A stretch of 64,000 bases of DNA from Sinohyriopsis cumingii (lineage: Eukaryota; Mollusca; Bivalvia; Unionida; Unionidae). Below the pieces are notes generated by a model. It made no database searches and was not told the DNA's origin. It saw only the letters and a program-made list of their open reading frames with translations. Below are positions 23,440 through 36,882 of the stretch, one piece after another. The DNA is taken from NCBI GenBank assembly GCA_028554795.2, contig CM068825.1, positions 159,833,398-159,897,397 of the forward strand, in the 5' to 3' direction. Each line of letters opens with the position of its first letter. Within the stretch, counting starts at the first letter, position 1. The position numbers were made by a program, and so were the translations under genes.

Positions 23440-24275
23440 TCGGATGTTCAAACTTAGAGCCCGCAGCTGCACAGTTGGATTTTAAATAATGTTACTAAGA
23501 TCTACTAAAGTCAGACACTCATGTAGTTCCCTAAAATCCGATATTTACAGAGTGTTATGTATCTTTAATTTCTATAAAGTGTTGCCTTTTGTCCATGATT
23601 ATAGATTGCATGGGTCATTTTGTAAACAAAGTATTATATAGCTATTTTTTGTCTGTGATTGTAGATTATATTTTAACATAAATATAATTTTTAAGTTAAC
23701 ATATTTACTTGGCACTGGGTTTATGACACTGTTTTCGCCTTGGAAATTTCTGGTCTACCAGATGTTTTTCACGTTCTTTATTAAATTTCTAGTAAAAAAT
23801 CTGACCTTGTTTAAAGCTTACAATGTTCTGGAAATCAACTTTTACCCTTATCCTGTTCCTCATATTCTGTCTTAGGATTTTATATGAAGGTTGTTTGCAT
23901 TATGTTATTTATTCCTGTCTTAACAGCCAGTTAATTTTTGAGAGAATTTATGTATTTAAATAATTCATTGGAATTACAAAGTGCTCATTAATACTCTTGA
24001 CCTAAATCATTATTTTGGGATTTTTGTCAATTCATTTAAAGATATTTTGGGGTTAAATCATTGTGATATATCAAACCTTTTAGCACATCAACACTATTCC
24101 AGGCTTTTGGTACAAAAGCAGATTAAGATTATAATTCATTCGGAGCACCAGTGGAATTCATTAGGAATATCCTATACGTTTGGATTTTTTATGGAACTTT
24201 CAGGACTATTTGGGATTTAAGTCACAATGCTGTACATTCTTTTTAAAGTTTCACCTAGTTTTGGAGATGAATTTT
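23440..24275. other. Spacer, no gene recognised
   Basis: AT-rich. A 79-codon frame near 23981 is unrecognised. Confidence 0.4.
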
Positions 24276-24277
24276 AC

Positions 24278-24388
24278 TAGAATAGGTTTTTGCTATTTAC
24301 TGCTAGACTAGTTTTCTGCTATTTACTGCTAGACTAGGTTTCTATGTACTGCTAGACTAGGTTTTTGCTATTTGCTGCTAGACTAGGT
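24278..24388. repeat. 26-bp tandem array, left part
   Basis: About four units of CTAGACTAGGTTTTTGCTAT plus TTACTG. The same unit resumes at about 25025 on the far side of the ~600-bp repeat. Confidence 0.88.
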
Positions 24389-24394
24389 GGCGCT

Positions 24395-25020
24395 CTACAA
24401 TTTGTTATTTTGCATAGGTTAGGATTTTAAAGAAAAAGAATTTCCCCGGCTTTCCTCACTGGTTATACTGGTTATTTAAAAAAGACCTTGTATATCTTAG
24501 GTATAATTCAAAGAACCTTCAATTCCCTTTATTTTGGTGTATGATTGATGGATGTACTATGGGTTATAGAGTATACAGCTTGGCCTTACTTCAGATGTAC
24601 ATCTTTCAAAAAAGTGCTAGCTCTACTTGGTCATTTTCACTTCCTAAACTTCAGAGGTAAACTGTATAAAAAAAGAGGCGATAACTTTTTTTTACATTTT
24701 ATGTATTTAGTAATTCATTCATTGCACTTTCAGAAGCTGGTATTGTCTAGTCTGGCAAAATTAATTTTCCCTATTTTAATAGCTGCTATGTATAGTGTAC
24801 TTTAGACTAATTCAGGCTGATTTTTTAACACAAGAGAGCAGTCATTTTAGTTAGCAGTGTGCTTAAATCATGTAAAATTTCCAAAAGTACAATATCCAAA
24901 GAAATATCATCCACATTACATTAATGTAGTATAGAGGTATGCCAACATTCTCTCCATTGTGCATGTTTTAAATGCGAACTACTTCACCTTACATACGTCA
25001 CTCTCTCAAAAGTACATATT
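24395..25020 (+). repeat. ~600-bp dispersed repeat, copy 2
   Basis: Best-preserved copy of the family also found at 6640 (plus) and 8975 (minus). It begins near GGTGGCGCTCTACAATTTGT and ends near ACGTCACTCTCTCAAAAGTA. Both sides are bordered by the same 26-bp minisatellite, so it either inserted into that array or carries unstable 26-bp units at its ends. An 86-codon frame inside (24545-24805) contains WPYFRCTSFKK and LGHFHFL. The matching stretch of copy 1 has a stop and copy 3 differs at many sites, so I do not call it a gene. Confidence 0.75.
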
Positions 25021-25024
25021 AACT

Positions 25025-25072
25025 GGTTTTTGCTATTTACTGCTAGACTAGGTTTTTGCTATTTACTGCTAC
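25025..25072. repeat. 26-bp tandem array, right part
   Basis: About two further units of the TTTTTGCTATTTACTGCTAG repeat, continuing the array interrupted at 24388. Confidence 0.85.
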
Positions 25073-25417
25073 TTCATAAACTGTTACTTAGTTTAAGACC
25101 ATATAGTCCTAACAAGAGTGAATATAGTTAACTATCCCATGTGTGCGTGTGGCAATGACAATGAAGTCGCGTAGCATTATTTGTCTATTGCCCCTTATTT
25201 AATACCGAAATATCTTTAGCTCTGTCTATTAGAACACACGTTGTGTACTTCTGGATTTAGGATGGAAAGGTGAAGTCGAATTAAGAAAAGAAATATTTCT
25301 GTCATATTCCTAAATCTTGAGTGTTAACAGTGGATCTTTATGATACTTACAATACATTATAAATAACAAAATTTGTAAGTGAAAGAAATGGATAAAAGAG
25401 GCTGTGACCAGCGCAGT

Positions 25418-25434
25418 GTCTACTCTCTCTCTCC

Positions 25435-25491
<57 letters not shown>
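25418..25491. repeat. (CT)n microsatellite
   Basis: CT repeat with a few CCCT and TTT interruptions on its left side, pure on the right. Confidence 0.95.
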
Positions 25492-25494
<3 letters not shown>

Positions 25495-25495
<1 letters not shown>

Positions 25496-27168
25496 ATTTA
25501 TTAGATGATCGAACTTTGATGCAGATATATGCATTGTGGTGAGATCACAGAGTACAAAACATGCAGAACAAAAAAGACAGCGAACTGAGTACGACCTCTT
25601 TATACGAATTGAGTACGACCTCTTCATTTCTTGCTCACTCTGCCTCCCTCGCAATTTTTTAACTTGCCTGCGAGCAAGTCACTTACAAACTTGAATTTAC
25701 CCGAGCGGAATATTGATTTGACCCAAGCGTTGGGCAAGTGAACTTGTAAAACCCTAGACGGTGTTAATTTTTGAAAATGAAAATAAGGTTGTTGGTGGAT
25801 ATGTCGTGTTGGATTTTGTTAATGCGTGGTCAGGTGTTCCATTTTTTTTTTTAAAATTGTCAAAAACCTCGAGTTTATGATCGTTATTAATTTATCCATT
25901 TTCGTCTGGATGTTATTTGTTTATAAAACATAAAATGAGTCTGTTTCTTGGAATGGCATATTGACTCAGCAAATACCGGTCATAATCTGTACTACATATA
26001 TGTCATGGTATTGTTGTAACATGATGTGTTGGATTATGTGTGTGAGTGAGCATTATCTAACCATACCTTCCCCCTCTGTTTGCTTTGTAAAGGGTAAATG
26101 TTACCTAGTGAAGGAGGGTGTGCATGGTAAAAAAGTGATAATTTCCATGACTGTACCACCTACTTCATCCTCATACTAAACACATACACGTCTGTTTGAC
26201 GTTTTGTACTTTGTAGGTGTTGGTGTTTCTGAGTCAGGATAAGATTGGTCATTCAAAGTAAGTGTTTCACCATAATAAATCCAAATAACGTCCATAAAAC
26301 CATGTTATTTTTGTTTACTGTTAGATGCTATTAATGTTACACCTTCCATAGAACCCTAAGGGCATGTGATCAGATTTAATGTTAAATTCCCATACAGTCC
26401 CACAGGGACGTAGTTAAGGCTAAATTTCAAAAAGCTTCCAATAGGCTGACATTTAATGTTAAATTCCCTCTCTATCCCATGTCATTCCACCTAGGCTTTT
26501 ATTAATAATTATATCAATTTCATGGCCATCGTTGTGTAAAAAATACAAAATCTATAACTTCATGACCCAAATTTAGAACCTATTTTTAATTTATTAAAAC
26601 TAATGAAAAGATAAGAAAAAATAAAATGACCTGGTATTTTAATTTCTCCAGCTTTACTGACAAATTGGCACATAATATTAAAATATATGTATAATTTCTG
26701 TTAAAGATTCTTGTCACTGCATAATATATAAAACATACAAATACTGATCCTTTTTAACTTTCCTTGTCGTCACGGTCGTCAAGAGCTATCCCGGTTGGGG
26801 GGGGGGGGGGGGGCAGTATGTATATCGCTTCGCGTGGTCTTGAACTTTCTCTAGAAAGAGATCAACAGCCGGCTTTCAAATGTGTCGGCACAGATAGCAT
26901 ATTTTCAAAAAGATTAGGCTAGAAAAGCCCACAAATCGTCAGTCAGTATCAGCACAGAATTTGGAATGATTTATCGGACTACTATTAATAGCATGGCTGG
27001 TAATAACTATCACATGTTTCGATTTTTATTCAGACCCTTTGAGAGGGATATCACGTATTTAATCATACATGTTGGAGATTAGTTATTCGTTGCAAGCAGC
27101 AACCAACGCCATGGCCAAACGTCACCATTCGCGTTGTACCGGCGCCTAATTATACCCGGTAATAAGTT

Positions 27169-27204
<36 letters not shown>

Positions 27205-28255
27205 GTCAACCAACCACCAAACCACCACCACCATCCTCCATAAAGGGTAGAACAATATCCAAGGAATGGACTCCAGGTGTACGGATACCAAAACAATTGG
27301 CAAGTGGAAAAATCGACACTTAGCTAAATGTACTAACAGATAGATATTTATCTAGAAAAACAAATCACGTACACTAAATTACAGATGCAAATCGACACCG
27401 TTATATCAAACAGACAGGACTACACGCATCTCTGGATACCATAATATTTTGTTAAACATAATTTGATATAGATTGTCAAAAAATATAATGAAACAGGTAA
27501 GAGAGTCAATACTGTTTAGAAACAGGATTTTAACCTGTGTCACGTATAATGGTACTCTTACGTATATCTGATTTAATTTATATTTGTTTTAATTGTATTG
27601 TTTGTTTGTCAGCTTTACATTTTCTTATCCTATTACATGCTATTATAATAGAATCTTGTTCACGTGATTTCGAATTTTTTTCCAGAAAATAGTTTGACCT
27701 TGACTGTTCGTTTGTAAACAGTTAAAACTGACATAGCTCCCGACCTTAATTCAAAATTATTAGCAGCCACGTGAACAAGTTCTTTTACTTTCTTTTTTTT
27801 TTTTTTTGCTGTGGGAATAATAAGGGTGAGCTCGAGGATGTATTGGATACGTGACATTAAACTTGTAAATCATGTTAGTGAAGTAAACAACTTTGTTTAT
27901 TTTTATTATTATTAGAGTAAAATTTTTGGTTTTTCTCAGCACCATGTTGAGAGTACGTGATGTAAACATGATCACGTGGCCCTCAAACGAGTACCCATTC
28001 TGCGTCACAAAATAACTGTATAACCATTGTTTTAGAGAAATTATCTCAGTCTGGACTTAAAACACTTGATGTCAAGGTGTTCTTTTGTTGTGTCAGTTTG
28101 AGGTTATTTTAATGCTTGTTCGAATTATTTGGATTAAAAATTATTATATCTTTTTTTCTTTCTTGGAAATATATGTGTGCTCATACAGAATTCTTGAACA
28201 AAAACATTTCATAAATTCAAACACCGGATTATTGTTTGTGCCAAGTATGTCAAAA
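25495..28255. other. Spacer with simple repeats
   Basis: No gene recognised. Contains a direct repeat of GAATTGAGTACGACCTCTT near 25600, an 18-base G run near 26798, a TC tract at about 27172-27202 and a T run near 27788. Open frames are 60-82 codons, without domains. Confidence 0.45.
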
Positions 28256-28261
28256 TATTTG

Positions 28262-29182
28262 ACCTTCTGAAAGGATTTTGGCAAATTCCACTAACGGAAA
28301 GAGCAAAAGAAAGTTCGGCATTCGTGACTCCAGACGAACTTTACCAATATAAAGTAATGCCGTTTGGGATGAAAGGGTCACCAAGTACATTTCAACGTCT
28401 CCTGAATATGATTATCTCTTGTCTAGACAATTGGGATGCTAACATCGACGATGTCATCATCTACAACGACACCTGGAAAGAACATCTAGCAACAACTCGG
28501 AAATTCTTTGACAGACTCCCTAATGCAGGTTTGACTATTAATTTATCCAAACGTTAGTTCTGCTAGTGTAACTTTTCTAGGACATATCTCAGAATTTCTC
28601 GTGCCTGTTAATAAAAAGCAACTGATGTAATTTTTAGGTATGGCTGGATACTATCGGAAATTTTGTTCCAATTTTTCTATAATTACTGAACCCTTGACAA
28701 ATTTATTGAGCAAGAAAAACAAGTTCCTTTGGACTGAAAAATGTCAGGAGGCTTCTGATAAGTTAAAAGCCATGCTTAAAAGCGCACCAGTTCTTACAGA
28801 TCCAAATTTCAGCCAATCTTTGAAATTGTCTGTTGATGCAAGTGATGTTCGGGTAGTAGCAGTTTTAATTCAAGAAGACGAAAATGGTATTGCTCATCCA
28901 GTGTGCTAATTTTCTAAGAAATCAAATAAGCACAAAACAATTATTCAACAATAGAGAAGAAACGTTTGACTTTGATACTGACATTACAACATGTTGAAGT
29001 TTACCTTAGTTCAGCTCCATCTTCGATTATTGTGGTTAGTGACCCTTACTTTCATCGGCAAGATGAAAAATAAAAATCAAAGGTTACTAAGGTTGAGTTT
29101 GTTGTTACAAGAATATAATTTTAACATCAGGCACATAAAGGGAAAAGATAATTTAATAGCAAATGCGCTTTCCCGTGTGTAG
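28262..29182 (+). mobile_element. Ty3/Gypsy LTR retrotransposon fossil (RT and RNase H)
   Basis: Plus-strand fossil with two recognisable parts. The reverse transcriptase (about 28262-28560) shows GFWQIPL, the YKVMPFGMKGSPSTFQRLLN block and a DDVIIYND catalytic region. The RNase H part (about 28640-29182) begins MAGYYRKFCSNFS, has LSVDASD and ends HIKGKDNLIANALSRV, the usual junction with the downstream part of pol. Neither LTRs nor gag are evident next to it. The element is broken, with at least three or four breaks in about 900 bp. The protein motifs are still clear, so it is of moderate age. Confidence 0.85.
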
Positions 29183-29189
29183 AAATTTA

Positions 29190-29860
29190 TTATTTCATAT
29201 ACACTGTGTATAATTTCAAATAGTTCTTTTTAACCTCATGTATAATTAGTCTATGATAAGAAAAGCTTTATCATATAAATATATACAATTATCTGAAATA
29301 TATAGTGCACACAAAAGCAAGACGTATCCCTTGAGAAGTGGTTCTCACTGGATGACATGATATTGATATTTCTCCATATCGTGTGGTCTTGACGTCGTTG
29401 ACTTTCATGGGATGTCTTGACATTAATGGCATTTTACAGTTTTAAAGCTATTTTATTTGCTATTGTTTTTCTTGTATAAATCATTTTATAAAGTCAGAAC
29501 TTTATAAAGTGTTTAAGTTATTTGCATAATCTTTGATATATCGATTTGATGTGTGGTTATGTTTAAAAAAGAAATTAAAATAGTGTAAGTGTATTGATAG
29601 GTCATACAGCATACATGTTAAATGCATAAAATATAATATACTTCTCTTGTTTGCGAATGTGAATTTCATAGCGTCATGTCGTGTTTAGGAATTGCTAAAT
29701 ATTTTGTTCAATCAGATTGCAATAATACTTTTGTTCATTAAATATGTTGCTACGTAGTGAATACACGCTGACCCAAATAGGTTATAAATAAATACATTGT
29801 TCTTTCAGTGACTATACGTAATTTGTGAATTTGTTTTTGTGTGCAGTACTGCAGTTTGAT
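29190..29860. other. Spacer downstream of the Gypsy fossil
   Basis: AT-rich. It could include decayed 3' sequence of the retroelement, but I cannot find an LTR partner on the 5' side. Confidence 0.35.
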
Positions 29861-29865
29861 ATAAT

Positions 29866-30312
29866 TAGGAAGCCATAATAGAAAGCAATGTAAATAATAA
29901 GGAAGCCCTAATAGAAAGCAATGTTAAGTTAATGTAATTATGAAGCCCTAACAGAAAGCAGTATAATTTGATGCGAATAGGAAGCCCTAACAGAAGGCAA
30001 TGTAATTTGATGTAATTAAGAACCCCTAACAGAAAGCAATGTAATTTGAAGTAATTAGGAACCCGTAATAGAAAGCAATGTAATTTGATGTAATTAAGAA
30101 GTCCTAACAGAAAGCAATATAATTTGATGCAATTAAGAAGCCGTAATAGAATGCAATGTAATTTGAAGCAATTAAGAATCCGTAATAGAAAGCAATGTAA
30201 TTAAGAAACCGTAACAAAAAGCAATGTAATTTGATGTAATTAAGAAGTCGTGATAGTAAGCAATGTAATTTGATGTAATTAAGAAGTCGCGATAGAAAGC
30301 AATGTAATTTCA
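29866..30312. repeat. 39-bp tandem array, about 11-12 units
   Basis: The unit reads AATTAAGAAGCCGTAATAGA then AAGCAATGTAATTTGATGT; some units lack the last 11 bases. Unit lengths of 28 and 39 bp both occur, so the array is heterogeneous. A 69-codon minus-strand frame is a by-product. Confidence 0.9.
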
Positions 30313-30314
30313 AG

Positions 30315-32605
30315 ATGTTCCATCTAATTCATCGCAAACTAGTTTGCAATTTAAAACTGCTTCGTTCACCACCATCATCCGCTGTAATATTTATTCTGAT
30401 AAAACATCCTTACTTAATATAATACGGAAATAGACTGAAGGTTATGTTTCACGCGTCTAGATCATTTCAAATTTTTATTTTTATTGTTATTGCGGATGAC
30501 ACACATTTATTAATAGAGGTTTCTTCACCAGGAAATCATAGTGGATAGCTGAGGTCTATCCAGTAACGACATTAAAAGTATACATCCATTCTTATATTTT
30601 TATTTCTTTGGAAAAGCATATTTAGCAGCAATAAAACAACCATTTATGTGTTAGTATCTATAACTAATGACCGACTGTGGTTACTTGTGACACAGTGTAA
30701 TTATTCATAGTCAAGCAGGGTGATTTTTCACTATGCATAAAGCCTTCCAACGTGGCATTTATAATGAAGATCCCGTTCTTATTCTATTTATTTAATAAAG
30801 TTGTTCACGGAACAAATTCTGGAATATAAAACCTGTTGCTATTGTTCAAAAGTATATAGACAATTTTACATTAGTATTGATAATGAGCCGTCAGATCTGG
30901 GTCAGTGCATTTTGTTTGAAGTAATCAGTAGAACGAACAACATAGACCCTGATCTGCAGTCGCATTACGTTAGGGTAAATCAGAATCCTTGTTCTTTGAG
31001 GTTTTACTCGACACAAAAATGAATACATACTTTACATTTTTCAAGATCATTTACAAGCTGAAAAAACAAAGTTGACTCAACATGATGCCTCAATCATTAA
31101 GTAATACAAAGCATTTCTGATTCCAATTACACTGGAATTCTCACCGTTTTATTATTATTATTATTATTGTTGTTGTTGTTGTTCGTAATGATGTCGTTGT
31201 ATTCGAAGATTGGTCCCCTGCCAATTATCACGGAATTTAATTGGAAATTAAAATTTTATAAGATTAACGCTAATGCCAAGTCTTTGGAATATTAGCGGCA
31301 TTCTCCATCTTATGTTCTATTCAGTGTCAATGAAAGGGTATTTTATATGTTATCAAGTTTAAAATAAGGTCCATTGATCAGACAAAACTTCATTTCCCGC
31401 AATATTTGTACTTTCATATGATAGTGCAATGTGAGACTTCGCCTTACCTCAAAGATAATAGGAATCATACGCAAGGCATACGTTTGTCGATAGTCTAAAT
31501 TCACGTGATATTGACAGCCGCTATCGAGCTCCAACATGCATGCTGAACTTTGATTCTCCACACGATGAAAGAGCCAACTTTGAGAATTCTGAGTTGTAAA
31601 CTGTCGAGTCTTGAATGTAAAGCTCTTAGGAGTTATTTCATGCTAGTGATGGGTGAATATGTAAAAAGCGACCTTTATACCTATGTACTATAGATGTGAT
31701 TGTCGAGAGAAACGCGCGCATAAACGCCCCAAACACTTTTCAAGCTAGATCTGGACTATCTCGGCCAAGGACAAGTACATTAAGCAATATATGTCCCAAT
31801 AAAGATCATCGGAATCAAAATCTCGTCATCGTGACTGATCTAAGGGTCTACCCATATCAATGTTCAGACCACGATGTTCTACATCATTCTCATACTGACG
31901 CCAAGATTCAGTTCTGATGTTTGATTGGCTTATATCAAATCTTGGATTGGAAAATATCAAATGACTAACCAATCAGACATTAGAATTTTTAGAATAGCCT
32001 TATTTGAAAAATAACAATGTTGAAGCTAGTTATCCTAATAATCGAACAGATACAACTTTTTTTTACAAGATATGAGCAATAAAGTTAAAAGCGATAATGA
32101 GTGATTAATTTAAAGTGAATGAAATATGGTGTTTGTTCCAATCACGCACCTAATCCATCGAGAAGCGATCTCTAATCCAACTATTTTTTTCATATCTTAA
32201 AGCTAAGTAAAATGAAAGTGCTAGATGTATAGTGGATAATAATTATAGTTTTACTAATTAAACATGCACAGTTTTCTTCCATACACTTTGAATATTATTA
32301 CACCGAGGTAACATGTCCGTACTTTCACAGGATGAATTATTATATATATGTATACAAGAGCTGTTTAATGTGACTAAATATCGGTTCATTTTAAAATAAC
32401 TTTAGTCTGACAAAGCTATCTTTCACTGATATTACTCTTACATGGACACGGCTGAAAATTCTTACATTTAGATATCAGGTCAGATGAAAGTAACTACCCA
32501 CACACATTCGGGAAGAAAAAAGCATAACCTTGAATATATTACATGTTACACCAGTAAAATACTTCAAATTCCCACTCGGTTACAACTCAGTGCAAGATAC
32601 TTACC
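30315..32605. other. Spacer, no gene recognised
   Basis: Short frames only. TTATTATTATTATTG(TTG)n at about 31147-31182 is a trinucleotide tract. Confidence 0.45.
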
Positions 32606-32609
32606 ACTT

Positions 32610-32802
32610 TAGATAGATAGATACATAGATAGATAGATACAATGATAGATACATTGATTGATAGATACATTGATAGATGCATTGATAGATACATTGATAG
32701 ATGGATGGGTGGGTGGGTGGATGGATGGACGGATGGGTGGGCGAACGGACGGGCGGATAGACATCAGATAGATAGATAGATAGACAGATAGATAGATAGA
32801 TA
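32610..32802. repeat. (GATA)n / (GATG) tetranucleotide array
   Basis: GATA-type repeats with ATTGATAGATAC blocks on the left, a GGAT/GGGT block in the middle and clean GATA on the right. The minus-strand Tyr-Leu-Ser-Ile frames here are spurious. Confidence 0.93.
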
Positions 32803-33196
32803 TATGTGTTACACATAGAAAAATCAGAGATTTAACCGCCACGTTCACTGGAATGCCTTTGTTAAAGAAATGAGTGATCCAGCTCATAAAAAAATATTTA
32901 GAAATATAATTACCAATTTTTTGTAGTGAATAGACAACATTTGTTTTTAAATTTAGTATATTTTGTTTTAAGTTGGTCATAATAAATATTTTTTACTGAT
33001 GAATCTTGGCACATACAAACTTTTTTGAGCTTATATAGAAAGCCGAGATTGTAATTAAACTTTTTCCTTTTCGTAAGATTTTCTGATTCGTTGCACCCTC
33101 TTCCATCCAACAAATCTTCCAATGAGTGAGAGATGATAAGGATAAGGAATAAGCAGTATATGAGGTCTAACAGATTTTTTCTAAGCAAATATAAAC

Positions 33197-33788
33197 CACT
33201 CACTACTGCCTGGTAAACCGTATATATTGCCCCCACTCACTACTGCCTGGTAAACCGTATATATTGCCCTCACTCACTACTGCCTGGTAAACCGTATATA
33301 TTGCCCCCACTCACTACTGCCTGGTAAACCGTATATATTGCCCCCACTCACTACTGCCTGGTAAACCGTATATATTGCCCCCACTCACTACTGCCTGGTA
33401 AACCGTATATATTGCCCTCACTCACTACTGCCTGGTAAACCGTATATATTGCCCTCACTCACTACTGCCTGGTAAACCGTATATATTGCCCTCACTCACT
33501 ACTGCCTGGTAAACCGTATATATTGCCCTCACTCACTACTGCCTGGTAAACAGTATATATTGCCCTCACTCACTACTGCCTGGTAAACAGTATATATTGC
33601 CCTCACTCACTACTGCCTGGTAAACAGTATATATTACCCTCACTCACTACTGCCTGGTAAACAGTATATATTGCCCTCACTCACTACTGCCTGGTAAACC
33701 GTATATATTGCCCTCACTCACTACTGCCTGGTAAACAGTATATATTGCCCTCACTCACTACTGCCTGGTAAACAGTATATATTGCCCT
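33197..33788. repeat. 37-bp tandem array, 16 near-identical units
   Basis: The unit is CACTCACTACTGCCTGGTAA then ACCGTATATATTGCCCC. The period is 37 bp (33218 to 33255). Units vary at only a few fixed sites: CCCCCA or CCCTCA, and ACCGTATA or ACAGTATA. The CAG form is confined to the right half and the CCCCCA form to the left third, so the array grew by segmental duplication, recently judging by its homogeneity. Confidence 0.96.
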
Positions 33789-33794
33789 AAGAAA

Positions 33795-35600
33795 CTGAAT
33801 TGTCTATGTCCTGGTGGAGCAGAGCCGTGGATGAGATGGATCGTCTATTAAGCCTTCCAGCGTAGATTTGAGACTAAATATTTGTGCACTTTAAAAATGA
33901 TAGACTTTATTTGAAAATCGATTTTCAACATCCACAAGGAGTGGGAGGAAGAACAGAAAGAGGAGAAAGAAAAGTAATACACTCGTATCACAGCAAATAG
34001 TAAGATGAAGAAATAAAATGAGAACAATATTTTCCTGGCTTCTGCAGGACATTTTCCTTTTCAAAAATCATTAGTATGGGTGTAACGTTTTCCAATTTTT
34101 ACAAATAGATAAATTGTTAATCTAGACTAATCTGTCTAAATTAATATCTATTATGTTTTCTACAATGTATTGGAGCATTTTTGTTATCTCATCCAGAGAC
34201 AAAGGTATGTCAGTTCGTTTTAGTATAAAAGAAAAAATCACTGACGATGTTAATACATCATAATAAAAGCGACTCGAAAAAGGACGTATTTATGTCCTAT
34301 ATCACCATAGTCTTCCTGATTTAAACTCTAAGATATATGTAAATAGGAAAATGGATACATACTTACAGCGACATACGTACATATATATGGATATACACAA
34401 ACATAAAACAGGTGACCCCGAAAATGGTGGTTTCTCGATGGGTTTATTTTTTTTATTTTTTATTTTTTATTTTTTGTTGTTTCAGACTTACTTTCCATTA
34501 GTGGCCCCAACACCAGGGCCTGGCTCCACGAACAGGACATCCCCAGCTCTGTTCATCTCCATTCCAAGGATTAAAATATACGGAGAGCTCAAGGTGAGGC
34601 TCAGTAGCCGTGCCTCCTACTTTTCTGTCCTTGGGGATAAAGGCTCCTCCTCTTCACTCTGCTGCTATCATTCTTGCTCCTCTGATACAGCCGCCACTAT
34701 CCTCTCTGGCTACCTCAGCTTCCGCAGTTGTTGCTGTAACTTTATCGAACTATTTTCTTCCCATGCTCCCTTTGTTTTTATCATTTCATCTTTCATCATC
34801 TATGTCAGGAATCTTTTGCCCATGCCAAAACATATTTGGACTCCTTTAGTCAATATTTTATTTTGATGTAGGTTGATCTCCAGTCCAGGAAGAGTTCCAC
34901 CCTCACTAAATACGACAAGGATTTATTCAATCTTCCGCTTACGCTTATTTTTGTTTCTTTGCCTGGGCAAAGATAAATGGTAAAACTGGTAATACACTAT
35001 ATGCTCGAGTAACATTCTTTATTGAAAACCTTAAAAACGGACGTGGACATTAAAGAAAACACCATCTTAGAAAAATTTAAAGAATTACAGAAAGAAAATA
35101 AAATGAGCATGTCAGAAGAAAGGTTTTCTTTTCAAACAGGAACCAATAATATTTTTCAAAATCAATTTTTTTTCTCAATAAACCCCGCCATTTCAAATAT
35201 CAATAAAGAATGAAACGGGATGATTAGGGCTAGTCCCTTCTTTTTCATGTGCTACTGACAAACACATGTTACAAATGAACATATTTACATCGTTGGCAAA
35301 GTTGAGTAATAAGACTACACTTTCAATAGTACACGGACATTTTGCTATAAATTAACACATTAGTGTGCTAAAGAAAATAGATCGCCATACTGTTCACACA
35401 AACCTACATGTCTGTTTTTCTGTAATCATGTCTCAAGAAATCAATTCCAGAGCAAGACCGTACATTTCGTAATGGGAATTCACGACTGTATTTACAAGGA
35501 AAACACACAATATTGTCCACACACCATCGAATCCGATCTTTGTAATTTCATATCAAATTGATTGGATACAGTTTTTATCCCCGTGAAGTCAAGATGTTGT
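33795..35600. other. Spacer with a GC-richer block
   Basis: About 34490-34760 is clearly richer in G+C than its surroundings and carries a 171-codon plus frame (34351-34866). That frame runs through a TTTTATTTTTTA tract and then Ser/Cys-rich sequence with no domain I recognise. The composition change suggests an old insertion, but I see no termini. Confidence 0.4.
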
Positions 35601-36882
35601 CTTCCAAAAAAGGTAATCCAAAACAATCAAAATTTTCCACATTGTATGTATTAGAAAGTAAACTGCTGCCCGGTGGGTTCATGGGCTATAACATTTGTAC
35701 GTGTTGAAGCTAGTACGTCGTTAATGTTCGATTATAAAACACACCATTAGCCTTCCAGAAATTTTGGAACAACTGTGGGTTAGAGGGTAATGAAATGCCA
35801 AAGTGTTCGTTTTCACAGTTAATAAAATGCAGTGAGTTTATACTTTATATTTTTTTAACGTTTTGGCAAGTATGTCGATGAAAGAAAACTCTCTGAACTC
35901 TGGTGTGTTTTGTCTCCAGAAGTGAATAAAATGGTAAAGAATGTTCACTCAAGTGTTTACACCACTCTGTCAAGACTTTGTCTTCCGAGACGAATGCACA
36001 TTAATCATCCAGATACTCTTACAACTTTCCGTTCTGATTCATCATGAATCACGTACGGTGTTGCAATTAGCAAGGCTGATCAATTTGATGACCATAACAA
36101 TATCCTCTGGTTAGGAGTTTAATTCTTTCACCCAACAGGGAAGCAGCGCAGGAGACCTTTTCATGCTTACCAATTTGATATAATGTCTGTGTTTTCTTCT
36201 TTTTCACTTATTGTCTATGACTGCTGTTCTGCATAATAAACTTCATCCTCTCCAATCTTCATAGCTTCGTGTTCCGAGTTTTAGTAGCGTATGATCACTT
36301 CTCTAAGACTGTTGACTCAGAAGCATTATCGAATTCTCCATATAAGATTTCATTTACTATATTTATGAGGGCTATTGTAAACTGAAATTTTACATGGAGT
36401 AGGCCTGTTTGTATGAGAAGGGAATGTTCCACGTCGCTAACTTGGTCTGGAATGAAATCAAATCTCCACGAGAGATATCCTCTTCAATAATCGTTGTACA
36501 AAATACCGTCAGGTACTTTTGATTTATAATTGTCCGTGGTTTCAAACAGAGACGTTCGAACTCAAGCATTTTGTCTTGACACAGTTGGGTTCACTAGGCT
36601 TGGTCCACAACATACGGACATTTCTGGTGACTTCTATATTGGACACGATGAAATGTTGGAACTCGAAAGGACTTTGATCAATAGTTTCATTGACAGCTCC
36701 ATTGCTGACACAATACACTGCAACTTTCTGGCCGAAAAGGACAATTTGAATTTTAGGAACAATTTCTCAACATAGCACCAACAGTGGTTGTTGTTTCTCT
36801 TGCAGTTATGAACCCTGAGAAGAGAATGCAGTAGTGTTTAACGACTTGCTGTTGCCTTCAACTTCCATGTATGTTCGATGAT

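Noticed and set aside
24545-24805. 86-codon frame similar to an 88-codon frame at 9198-9464
   Set aside because: The similarity comes from the ~600-bp repeat; copy 1 has a stop in the same stretch and differences are not biased to third codon positions.
32601-32980. Minus-strand frames rich in Tyr-Leu-Ser-Ile
   Set aside because: Translation of the GATA array.
33197-33788. CRISPR-like array of 37-bp repeats
   Set aside because: No spacers between units; simple head-to-tail tandem repeat.
34351-34866. 171-codon open frame as a host gene
   Set aside because: Runs through a T-rich low-complexity tract and Ser/Cys-rich sequence with no domain, and a second overlapping frame is also open; kept only as a composition anomaly.
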